Shown here in pieces: positions 1-6,215 of a DNA stretch of 7,320 nt (the first letter of the stretch is position 1; every line of letters starts with the position of its first letter). The stretch lies in NCBI GenBank assembly GCA_031282485.1, contig JAITDQ010000161.1, positions 1 to 7,320 on the forward strand. Reading direction: 5' to 3'. Made by a program: the position numbers and the translations under genes. The notes below the pieces were generated by a model. The model ran no database searches. It worked only from the letters and a program-made list of their open reading frames with translations, and was not told the DNA's origin. Source of the DNA: Tannerella sp. (lineage in GTDB: Bacteria; Bacteroidota; Bacteroidia; Bacteroidales; Tannerellaceae).

Positions 1-782
1 TTCAGGCTTACGCCGAGTTTTTCCTGTTTCGCATACTCGGCTTTTAACGAATCGTCGGGAATGGCGTCCAGCAAACCCGTGCCGTAAATGCCGATCGTGG
101 ATTCGAGCTTTACCCGGACATTCCGGTAAGGCACAACGGTTGTCACACCGTTTTTCGTCACCTCCAGCGGCACATAATACGCATCTTCGGGAATCGTCAC
201 CTCCGGGTATATAAGCGTATACGATTCTCCGTCGGGGAAAGCGTTTTCCCATTCGTCGACGTATGGCAGCCAGTCGATCCGTATCTTTGTTTCGTCGACG
301 GGGGGCTTGAACGGTTCTACGGCGCGTGTCTGGGGCATCCCCGTCAGCGAACTCAGGTAAGTATCCGTTTCGTCGGTGATGACCAGCAGGTATCCGTTGC
401 CGATCGTTGTCGAATTATAGGAAGTCTGGCGTTTGCCGTGTCCGTAACCCGGATGACAGTGGATGCATGAGGTTCGCAGATAGAGGGGGCCTAATCCTCT
501 CCGCGGCGATTCGACGGCGCCCGTCGTGATAAACGGGTCTTCAAACAGGCGTTCCCCCCGCTTGAATGAAGCTAAGTAGCCTCCCTGTTCGACGGCCGGC
601 GCCGGCAACTCGTAGGCGGAACTCGTTTCGTTAAAGACGGTACCGGCTCTTCCGCCGGCATAATATTCTTCCGCCGGCACGTCTTTTCCGGTATCATCCT
701 TAGAGATATCATCCTCCCTCTGACAGGAAGAAAATGATACGGCCAGACAGATTATGCAATATAAATACAGTCTTCTTCTCAT
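1..782 (-). CDS. Di-heme oxidoreductase-like lipoprotein (DUF1111 / MauG-like), C-terminus outside window
   Basis: The frame stays open from an ATG at 782 to the left edge, giving the first 260 residues. The N-terminus is a lipoprotein signal: MRRR, a hydrophobic stretch, then the lipobox SFSSC with Cys20 as the lipidated residue, followed by an acidic segment (QREDD). A c-type heme site, CIHCH, lies at residues 106-110 after the family-typical RGLGPLYLRTS; a later GTGLLDAIPDDSL stretch also matches the DUF1111 family. Members usually bind two hemes, so the second CxxCH is expected beyond the edge. The family resembles MauG and cytochrome c peroxidases and is often encoded beside imelysins; the substrate is generally unknown. 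The start lies 7 bases after the imelysin stop, so the two are almost certainly co-transcribed. The family assignment is firm; the redox or metal-handling role is inference. Confidence 0.88.
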   Translation of the reverse strand, partial: MRRRLYLYCIICLAVSFSSCQREDDISKDDTGKDVPAEEYYAGGRAGTVFNETSSAYELPAPAVEQGGYLASFKRGERLFEDPFITTGAVESPRRGLGPLYLRTSCIHCHPGYGHGKRQTSYNSTTIGNGYLLVITDETDTYLSSLTGMPQTRAVEPFKPPVDETKIRIDWLPYVDEWENAFPDGESYTLIYPEVTIPEDAYYVPLEVTKNGVTTVVPYRNVRVKLESTIGIYGTGLLDAIPDDSLKAEYAKQEKLGVSL

Positions 783-789
783 GTCAACG

Positions 790-1974
790 TTATTCCTGTA
801 TCAGTTCGATTGCCTCATCCAGTTTGTCCAGCAAAGCGTTACAGGCGTCTTTGGCCTTTCCGCTGGCGGCTTCCGTCAGGTTATCACGGAAAGGAGCGGG
901 CATGGCTTCTATTTCGGCGATGGCGGTGGTGATGGCGGCCTGTATTTCACTGTCCAGCGTCGGGTTGAGCGATTTAATGTATGCGCTTACCGAAGAGGCA
1001 TTGGCCGCAGTGCCGTTATTTCCATAATAAGCATGCTGTACGCTTCGGATGTTATCGGCAAAGTCGGCAATGGAATTCCAGCTGTACCACGATTCCACAT
1101 CCAGCACGTTTCCGCTGCTTACCGGATCGGTGATTTTCGTATTGCCCACTTCATCGGCAATATCGGCAGCGCCCTGAAGGATTTGGACATAAGCGGCTAT
1201 CTGCGTTTTGTAAATCTTGTTGCCGGCTTCGCCTGCGGCTATTATGATCTCGCCATAGTTAAGGGTCGGTTCGAGTTCAGCATCTTCGAGGATAGACAGT
1301 TTTTCGTCCGATATGTTTTCCACACCCGCCCAGCTGGCTTCCAGACGTATGCACTGGTTGCGGAGGTCTTCGGCTACGGCGGCGCAGTAGACCAGTTCCG
1401 TTTCGCTCAGTGCGCCGTAGGAAACGCCGTCCTTATCGACGCCTCCCGCATATTTACGCGCTCCTCCGTCGCGGAAGACCATGTATTCCACGGCATGAAA
1501 ACCCAGCAACCCGTATCCGAGCGTGGCAAAGCCGTCGAAATTACAGCCGTTTTCCTTCATGTTATTTATCAGGGTCGTATTCCTCAGGGTCTGGTCGAGC
1601 TGCGCTTTGTCCAGCGGCCATGAATCGATATGCGGGTCAATGGAATAATCGGCCGCAGCGCCATACAGGAACGCTTCGCTCTGTTCCCAGTATTTGCGGG
1701 CTGCAATCCATTCGTTGCACACGGCTTCAATATTTCCCTGCCCGGGGTCATCTTTCAGTCTGACACAGGCTTCATACAGGTCTATGGATTCGTCGGCCAG
1801 TGATTTATAGGTTGCAATCACGACCCCGTTAACATACTGCTCAATTGTTTTCGTTTTTTGGGGATCCAGCGTATCTTCCGTTACGGGATCATCGTCATCG
1901 CCACAGGACGACATACTCAAACCAAGTGCGACGGCAGTCACAAACAAAAGCGGAAATCTAACATATTTTCTCAT
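790..1974 (-). CDS. Imelysin-family lipoprotein (peptidase M75-like, iron-regulated protein type)
   Basis: This 394-residue protein starts with a lipoprotein signal (lipobox LSMSSC, Cys24) followed at once by GDDDDP, which resembles the acidic lipoprotein export signal that sends Bacteroidota lipoproteins to the cell surface. Imelysin hallmarks follow in order: WEQSEAF at 96-102, HIDSWPLD at about 115-122, and the diagnostic GxHxxE motif as GFHAVE at 158-163. Despite the M75 peptidase name, characterised imelysin-like proteins are regarded mainly as iron-uptake-associated periplasmic or surface proteins, with the GxHxxE His and Glu as candidate metal ligands. It sits between the porin (30 bases upstream) and the di-heme lipoprotein (7 bases downstream), which supports a joint iron or heme function. 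No Shine-Dalgarno sequence precedes the ATG; the upstream bases are AT-rich, as is common in this phylum. The exact ligand is unknown. Confidence 0.94.
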   Translation of the reverse strand: MRKYVRFPLLFVTAVALGLSMSSCGDDDDPVTEDTLDPQKTKTIEQYVNGVVIATYKSLADESIDLYEACVRLKDDPGQGNIEAVCNEWIAARKYWEQSEAFLYGAAADYSIDPHIDSWPLDKAQLDQTLRNTTLINNMKENGCNFDGFATLGYGLLGFHAVEYMVFRDGGARKYAGGVDKDGVSYGALSETELVYCAAVAEDLRNQCIRLEASWAGVENISDEKLSILEDAELEPTLNYGEIIIAAGEAGNKIYKTQIAAYVQILQGAADIADEVGNTKITDPVSSGNVLDVESWYSWNSIADFADNIRSVQHAYYGNNGTAANASSVSAYIKSLNPTLDSEIQAAITTAIAEIEAMPAPFRDNLTEAASGKAKDACNALLDKLDEAIELIQE

Positions 1975-2004
1975 CGTAGTTTATTATTATATAGTGAATA
2001 TTAA

Positions 2005-3339
2005 TTACATATCAAACAGTCCCGAATACGCAACGCCCAGACTGAGCGTATTTTCATTATTATACCGGCTCTTCAAAATCCGGTGTGAAAATTCAGCCTT
2101 TACGACCAATCCCCTCATCGGCATATAATTCAGTCCCCCCGTGACGCACTGACGACCCCAACAGTCGTTGTCGGTTATGTTTCCCTGTGTTTTATACATG
2201 GAATCATAGTAGTCATACCGTCCGAACAGATACAGTTTATTTTCGTTCGTTTTCAAATTCTCAATCCGCGAAAAGATGTCATAACCGGCTTCCACTCCAA
2301 GGCAGATAGCGTCCGACCCTATCGGCGTCTTGGGCGAGGGAGAACCGCTGCGGCTTTCCATATTTTTCTTCGTTATTTTCTCGGAATCGGAAAGGTGTCC
2401 GTAAACAAAATTCCCGCGCACAATCGTGTTATGATCATCATAATGAAGATCCACGGAGCCGATCGTGACCGTACCGTTCAGGTCGCGGTACGAATCCGGC
2501 TTCAGGCTGTTCGACGCACTGTTTCCCGCATATCCGCTGACGCCGACCCGCAGTCCTTTTACGGAATAATTATCTACCCGCACGGCTCCGGCATAAGAGG
2601 TTGCCATTTTAAATTCGTAAGGACTTCCGGCGCCTCCCTTTATCCAGTCTTTGGAGCCGAAACGATCCGCATCCAATCCGGCAACGAACATCGCTTCATA
2701 ACGCCATTGTTTCGTTCGCCCCCACAGGCTGACGCCCGTTTCATGCCACGTGCAGGGCAGAATGGCGGCCTCGCCCTCCGGACGGTAGACGGTAAAAAAT
2801 TCCGTCGGCATGTGGTACTGATTTGTCAACCCGACGGGCACAATGATATGTCCCATACGTATTTTCAATTCGTCGCAAAAACTTTTCTGAATCCAGAACT
2901 GTTCCAGTGCGACCTCCCCACCCCGCTCTATTTCGCTTTCATATTCTCCGGTTTCTTCTTCTTCTATCTCTATGGCGGATTCCGTTCCCCCGTGTTCGAA
3001 CTCTATTTCCGACCCCATTGTCCAGCCTTTGCCGAAATCATACCCCACAAAAAACACGACATGCGGCAAATCAAACTGCCCGTGCGAATCCGCATCCTTA
3101 TACAATCCGGCATTCGAATACCGCTTATAATTGCTGCTGTAAAACATCCGGCTCATCGCCGCCTCGCCATAACCTCCCAGCGTAAGACGGGATTTTTTTT
3201 CAGCGGTTACCGCACGCTCATTCTTCGACTCCGCCTTCGCCTCCTCCGGGTTAAGCCCGTCATCCGCGTTTACCACACAAAACCCTGCGGATAAAAGCCC
3301 TGTACATATTATTAATATACTTTTTCTATTTATAAACAT
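2005..3339 (-). CDS. Outer-membrane porin-like beta-barrel with Glu-rich segment, first gene of the imelysin operon
   Basis: This 444-residue protein has a signal peptide (MFINRKS, then a hydrophobic core, likely cleaved after VNA at residue 25). A charged Lys/Glu-rich linker follows, and from about residue 51 there are many alternating amphipathic strands typical of a large barrel (RLTLGGYGEAAM, HVVFFVGYDFG, the closing LSLGVAYSGLF). Residues 111-140 carry 13 glutamates, including EIEEEE, followed by GGEVALEQFWI. The segment RMGHIIVPVGLTNQYH and the motif CTWHETGVSLWG fit the phosphate-selective-porin-like barrels found in Bacteroidales. It probably forms the outer-membrane pore of the operon. 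Passage of iron, heme or another cation is inferred from the acidic segment and the imelysin neighbour; the family alone does not give the substrate. The ATG at 3339 is supported by the signal peptide and by a promoter about 50 bases upstream. Confidence 0.85.
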   Translation of the reverse strand: MFINRKSILIICTGLLSAGFCVVNADDGLNPEEAKAESKNERAVTAEKKSRLTLGGYGEAAMSRMFYSSNYKRYSNAGLYKDADSHGQFDLPHVVFFVGYDFGKGWTMGSEIEFEHGGTESAIEIEEEETGEYESEIERGGEVALEQFWIQKSFCDELKIRMGHIIVPVGLTNQYHMPTEFFTVYRPEGEAAILPCTWHETGVSLWGRTKQWRYEAMFVAGLDADRFGSKDWIKGGAGSPYEFKMATSYAGAVRVDNYSVKGLRVGVSGYAGNSASNSLKPDSYRDLNGTVTIGSVDLHYDDHNTIVRGNFVYGHLSDSEKITKKNMESRSGSPSPKTPIGSDAICLGVEAGYDIFSRIENLKTNENKLYLFGRYDYYDSMYKTQGNITDNDCWGRQCVTGGLNYMPMRGLVVKAEFSHRILKSRYNNENTLSLGVAYSGLFDM

Positions 3340-3349
3340 AACCTCTTCT

Positions 3350-3444
3350 ATTAGCCCGCAAATGTAAGGAGGTTAAAATTAACCCGCAATCCCCAATAGT
3401 AGGGATATTCAGGGGCTAATCAAAGGATTTATTAACCATTAATA
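3350..3444. promoter_or_regulatory. Cluster of TTARCC motifs and dyads around the porin promoter, candidate operator
   Basis: Five TTARCC cores occur here: plus strand at 3351, 3379 and 3432, and minus strand at 3371-3376 and 3414-3419. They form several symmetric arrangements: the direct repeat ATTARCCCGCAA at 3350 and 3378; an 8-bp inverted repeat of ATTAGCCC and GGGCTAAT (3350-3357 with 3413-3420); GGTTAA-N2-TTAACC at 3371-3384; and TATTAA-N3-TTAATA at 3430-3444. They lie on both sides of the predicted -33 and -7 elements, where a repressor or activator would bind. The binding protein is unknown; an iron- or heme-responsive regulator is only suggested by the genes controlled. Confidence 0.45.
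3394..3424 (-). promoter_or_regulatory. Predicted promoter of the porin-imelysin-diheme operon
   Basis: On the minus strand TTTG (3424-3421) is followed after 19 bases by TACTATTG (3401-3394). This matches the Bacteroidota pattern of a -33 TTTG and a -7 TAnnTTTG with one mismatch and correct spacing. Transcription would start near 3388, leaving a leader of about 50 bases before the porin ATG. The -7 element is exactly enclosed by a 5-bp inverted repeat (ATCCC and GGGAT, 3389-3406). Confidence 0.62.
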
Positions 3445-3525
3445 GGTAGGGAACGCCGGCATGGGCGCGAAATGCTTGGAAGCAATCGAAAAATGTCACC
3501 TTCGACGGCGTCATTCACCGGGAGT

Positions 3526-4257
3526 TTAATTCCCAATCTTCATCCGTTCCCAAAGCCGGCGGGGAATAAGTCGCCAGAAAAAGACCAGTACGCGGTACCG
3601 CCAGTCGATAACGACGATTCGTTTTCGCTTTTCCAGTGCGCCGGCAATAATCGCGGCGACCTTATCCGGCCGCATCAACATGGGATATTTGTGTGCGTTC
3701 GTATCAAGCAGCGGCGTATCGACAAATCCGGGGCGGATATCGGTGAATCCGATATGCAGATTCCTCCTGCGGGACAGTTGCGCCAGCGCATCAATATATG
3801 TATTCTGAAATCTTTTTGTCGCCGAATAGGCCGGAGCGTCGCCCAGTCCTTTTGTCCCGGCGATAGAACTGATTACGGCGATATGTCCTCCGCCTGTCAT
3901 CTCAAAATAATGGAAAGCGGCCGTGACCATCCGGATAAAACCGGACACATTTGTTTCCGCCGTCCGAAGTTCAACTTCCTCGTCCAGCAAGGGATTTTGA
4001 CGTCCCATCCCCGACGCCAGAAAAAACAAATCCATGCCTCCTCTCAGCCGGATAAGATGCATCAGCCTCTCAGCCGCATCCTCTTTCATGACGTCAACGG
4101 GATATGCCGTCACCTTTTCAGGATCGCTTTTCCTCAGTTCCTCCAGCGCCTCTTCGCGCCTGCCGGCCACACCGAGCAGGTATCCTTTTCTCAACATGCA
4201 CAAGGCAACTTCCCTGCCGATACCGGACGTCGCCCCTATAATAATAATCTTTTTCAT
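3526..4257 (-). CDS. Short-chain dehydrogenase/reductase (SDR), NAD(P)-dependent
   Basis: This 243-residue classical-SDR protein has the dinucleotide-binding motif GATSGIG at residues 8-14, an Arg pair after the second strand (AGRRE, 31-35) that favours NADPH, and Asp55 in the PVDV segment. The catalytic set is complete: Asn103 in ETNVSG, Ser131 in ISSIAG, and Tyr144 and Lys148 in YSATK. A PG motif (IRPGFVDTP) follows the active site, as expected. The C-terminal 30 residues are unusual, hydrophobic and very basic (VLVFFWRLIPRRLWERMK), and may touch the membrane. It is a cytoplasmic oxidoreductase; the substrate cannot be told from sequence. The gene lies alone between the hsp20 terminator and the porin promoter and probably has its own promoter. 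Confidence 0.9.
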   Translation of the reverse strand: MKKIIIIGATSGIGREVALCMLRKGYLLGVAGRREEALEELRKSDPEKVTAYPVDVMKEDAAERLMHLIRLRGGMDLFFLASGMGRQNPLLDEEVELRTAETNVSGFIRMVTAAFHYFEMTGGGHIAVISSIAGTKGLGDAPAYSATKRFQNTYIDALAQLSRRRNLHIGFTDIRPGFVDTPLLDTNAHKYPMLMRPDKVAAIIAGALEKRKRIVVIDWRYRVLVFFWRLIPRRLWERMKIGN

Positions 4258-4305
4258 TTTCCTGTTGTTTCGGTAATGATTGCCTCATGTACCATGATTC
4301 GCCGG

Positions 4306-4313
4306 CAAAAGTA
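4306..4313 (-). promoter_or_regulatory. Predicted -7 element of the SDR gene
   Basis: TACTTTTG on the minus strand is an exact TAnnTTTG match, about 49 bases before the SDR ATG. A -33 TTTG is not clear; TTCG at 4334-4331, in the loop side of the hsp20 terminator, is a weak candidate with short spacing. The element directly adjoins the terminator T-tract. Confidence 0.45.
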
Positions 4314-4352
4314 ATAAAAAAACCGGTGTACGAATAATCGCGCACCGGTTTT
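4314..4352 (-). terminator. Intrinsic terminator of hsp20
   Basis: On the minus strand a 10-bp perfect stem (AAAACCGGTG and CACCGGTTTT, 4352-4343 pairing with 4328-4319) closes a 14-base loop and runs into seven T residues ending at 4316. It begins 38 bases after the hsp20 stop codon. The plus-strand version has only four T residues, so it looks mainly one-directional, insulating the SDR gene from hsp20 transcription. Confidence 0.85.
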
Positions 4353-4389
4353 CACCCATTAACTAATACCTGTTACCTGTAAAAACCGC

Positions 4390-4827
4390 TTAATTCACTT
4401 CGATCGAACGCTGCTTTTTCTGAATTTCCTCCTCTGCAAACTTCGGCAGATAAACGGACAACACACCATGTTCAACCTTTGCCTCAATCCTGTCTTTGTT
4501 TACATTATCCGGCAAAACCAATGTCTGACGGAATTTCGAGTATGAAAATTCGCGACGTAAATACCGTGCATCCTTATTTTCATCTTTCATTTCACTTTTC
4601 TTTTCAACCGTAATCACCAGATCATTATCCTCTTCAATACTTACGTTGAAATCGTCTTTCGTCATTCCTGCAGCGGCAACTTCTACGCAATAAGCCGTGT
4701 CCGTTTCCTTCACATTGATAGCAGGCGACGCAGCGCTTGTTCCTAATTTCCAGTCGTCTTTGAAAAAGTCGTTGAAAAACAACGGCAGCCAACCCTGATT
4801 CTGATTTCTTCTTACTAATGTTGTCAT
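4390..4827 (-). CDS. Small heat shock protein, Hsp20/alpha-crystallin family
   Basis: This is a 145-residue ATP-independent holdase that binds unfolding proteins in the cytoplasm and forms oligomers. The N-terminal arm (VRRNQNQGWLPLFFNDFF) is aromatic-rich. The alpha-crystallin domain spans about residues 34-128 and includes the hallmark AKVEHGVL (116-123) just before LSVYLPK. The C-terminal IEV (142-144) is the I-x-I/V anchor that docks into a neighbouring subunit. The ATG at 4827 is preferred over an in-frame ATG at 4842 because a strong GGAGGA ribosome-binding site sits 7 bases before it and overlaps the upstream ATG; homologues also begin near this MTTLVRR segment. It is a single-gene unit with its own terminator. 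I could not identify a convincing promoter in the AT-rich region upstream. Confidence 0.95.
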   Translation of the reverse strand: MTTLVRRNQNQGWLPLFFNDFFKDDWKLGTSAASPAINVKETDTAYCVEVAAAGMTKDDFNVSIEEDNDLVITVEKKSEMKDENKDARYLRREFSYSKFRQTLVLPDNVNKDRIEAKVEHGVLSVYLPKFAEEEIQKKQRSIEVN

Positions 4828-4834
4828 AACTAAA

Positions 4835-4840
4835 TCCTCC
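4835..4840 (-). promoter_or_regulatory. Strong Shine-Dalgarno GGAGGA deciding the hsp20 start
   Basis: GGAGGA on the minus strand is spaced 7 bases from the ATG at 4827 and overlaps the alternative ATG at 4842, which therefore cannot use it. It is the only clear Shine-Dalgarno sequence before a gene start in this window and suggests high translation of hsp20. Confidence 0.75.
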
Positions 4841-4842
4841 AT

Positions 4843-5122
4843 ATTTTAAATCCTAATTCTTAATTTTAAATTTATCACTTTTTGGTTCAATCCAATATTT
4901 TCTATCATTCTCACTTTTTTCAACTTCTCGCACTCACTGTAATTCAAATCCCATGCCAAAATATTTTTACGACATTTTGTCATCACACATCACTAAAACG
5001 ACCTGAATCCGCAAAAAATTCATGACAAATTGGCGCAGTGGTAATAAATGCCTGTTTATGCTTTTTCTTTTGAGCAAAAATTTTGTAAGTTTGCAACGAA
5101 AACATAAAAACAACAATCGAAT
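4843..5122. other. AT-rich divergent intergenic region between hsp20 and asparaginase
   Basis: These 280 bases carry no credible reading frame. They must contain the hsp20 control region (minus) and the asparaginase promoter (plus, -7 at 5086-5093). An 8-bp inverted repeat (TTTGTCAT at 4976-4983 and ATGACAAA at 5022-5029) and CAAAAT-N11-ATTTTG (4957-4979) lie in the middle and could bind a regulator. No standard promoter for hsp20 is evident; the best minus-strand candidate, GATGTGTG 20 bases after a TTTG, has two mismatches. Confidence 0.6.
5086..5093 (+). promoter_or_regulatory. Predicted -7 element of the asparaginase gene
   Basis: TAAGTTTG matches TAnnTTTG exactly and lies 29 bases before the asparaginase ATG. 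The -33 region is only a T-run (5062-5066) at about the right distance, so the upstream element is weak. The leader would be short, A-rich and without a Shine-Dalgarno sequence. Confidence 0.55.
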
Positions 5123-6175
5123 ATGCAAAATGACAATACCGATAACCGCTCTGTGCTGTTAATATACACCGGCGGGACGATTGGGATGATCGAAAATCCG
5201 GAAACAGGCGTGCTGGAAAATTTAAAATTCAAACATTTAGTCCATCTAATGCCGGAGTTGAAACGTTTCAATTATAACATTGCAACCTATCAGTTTTCTC
5301 CCCCGATCGATTCGTCGGACATGGAGCCTTCGCACTGGGCTAAACTTGTGGAAATAATATCCGATAATTATGAGCATTTTGACGGATTCGTCGTTCTTCA
5401 CGGAACGGATACGATGTCATATACCGCTTCGGCGTTGAGTTTCATGCTGGAGAATCTCGGGAAACCGGTCATATTAACCGGTTCGCAGCTGCCCATAGGA
5501 ATGTTGCGCACCGACGGCAAAGAGAATCTCATTACGTCAATTGAGATCGCCGCCGCGAAAAATCCGGACGGTTCGCCGACAGTCGCGGAGGTATGCATCC
5601 TTTTCGAAAACAGCCTCATGCGGGGCAACCGTACGACAAAGATAAACGCAGAAAATTTCAACGCATTCCGTTCACATAACTATCCCGTGCTGGCGCATGC
5701 GGGTATCCATATCAAGTATGAAACGCACTTGCTTCGCAAACCCGACCCTTCGCGCAAGATGAAACCTCATTTTCAGATTGACGCCAATGTAGTCATTTTC
5801 ACGCTTTTCCCCGGTATTAAGGAGGAAATTGTTTCGGCAATACTGCACGCTCCGGGATTACGCGCGGTGATACTCAAAACGTTCGGTTCCGGTAACGCGC
5901 CTCAAAAGGAATGGCTTATCCGTTTACTGCGTGAAGCGACGGAGAGAGGTATTATTGTTGTGAACATCACGCAATGCCTGACCGGTGCCGTCGAAATGGA
6001 ACGTTACAGGACAGGACGGCAACTGCTGTCCGCCGGCGTTATTTGCGGATATGACAGCACGCCCGAATCGGCTATCACGAAACTTATGTTCCTGGCAGGA
6101 CACGGCTTGTCCAATGCCGAAATCCGAAAACGGATGAATATGGACATAGCCGGCGAAATTACCGGGATGCGGTAA
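5123..6175 (+). CDS. ansA: Type I (cytoplasmic) L-asparaginase
   Basis: This 350-residue enzyme hydrolyses L-asparagine to aspartate and ammonia. Both signature threonine motifs are present: YTGGTIGM with nucleophile Thr19, and HGTDTM with Thr95 and Asp96. The DSSDM substrate-binding segment is at 63-67 and Lys173 in TTKIN completes the active site. No signal peptide precedes the first strand, so it is the cytoplasmic AnsA type and not the periplasmic type II. Thr172 and Cys285 (in ITQCLTG) appear to match the residues that form the allosteric asparagine site of Escherichia coli AnsI, so cooperative regulation may be conserved; this correspondence is made by eye. The C-terminal domain is complete, ending in EITGMR. 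It is divergent from hsp20 and convergent with the outer-membrane gene, 40 bases away, with no clear terminator between them. Confidence 0.96.
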   Translation: MQNDNTDNRSVLLIYTGGTIGMIENPETGVLENLKFKHLVHLMPELKRFNYNIATYQFSPPIDSSDMEPSHWAKLVEIISDNYEHFDGFVVLHGTDTMSYTASALSFMLENLGKPVILTGSQLPIGMLRTDGKENLITSIEIAAAKNPDGSPTVAEVCILFENSLMRGNRTTKINAENFNAFRSHNYPVLAHAGIHIKYETHLLRKPDPSRKMKPHFQIDANVVIFTLFPGIKEEIVSAILHAPGLRAVILKTFGSGNAPQKEWLIRLLREATERGIIVVNITQCLTGAVEMERYRTGRQLLSAGVICGYDSTPESAITKLMFLAGHGLSNAEIRKRMNMDIAGEITGMR

Positions 6176-6215
6176 AACGTCCCTTCAAACGAAACTCTTT
6201 TTGCAAAAACAGGCC

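Noticed and set aside
650..679. TTCCGCCGGCA repeated 19 bases apart
   Set aside because: It lies within the di-heme coding sequence in two different codon frames; short GC-rich coincidence, with no sign of a functional repeat.
754..1623. A 289-codon open frame on the plus strand opposite the imelysin gene
   Set aside because: It is antisense to a clear imelysin with motifs and a lipobox; the translation has no recognisable domain, and no promoter or ribosome-binding site precedes it.
2395..3294. A 299-codon plus-strand frame opposite the porin
   Set aside because: The composition (many Arg, His, Phe and Pro) is that of a reverse-strand shadow of a barrel gene; there is no domain or start signal.
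3470..3540. Possible SDR terminator (TGCTTGGAAGCA, and GGGA/TCCC around the stop)
   Set aside because: The stems have only 4-5 pairs, the loops are too small or the stem overlaps the stop codon, and no suitable T-tract follows.
3472..4314. A 280-codon plus-strand frame opposite the SDR gene
   Set aside because: The SDR has a complete catalytic set on the other strand; this frame is a shadow.
5029..5044. A tRNA-like A-box (TGGCGCAGTGG), with a B-box-like GGTTCAATCC nearby at 4884
   Set aside because: The B-box-like string lies upstream of the A-box and lacks a base, and no cloverleaf can be folded around either.
6176..6215. Possible bidirectional terminator between asparaginase and the barrel gene, including the palindrome TTTTTGCAAAAA (6198-6209)
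   Set aside because: The palindrome is AT-rich with no loop, and the GGGATG/CGTCCC stem near the asparaginase stop is not followed by a T-tract.
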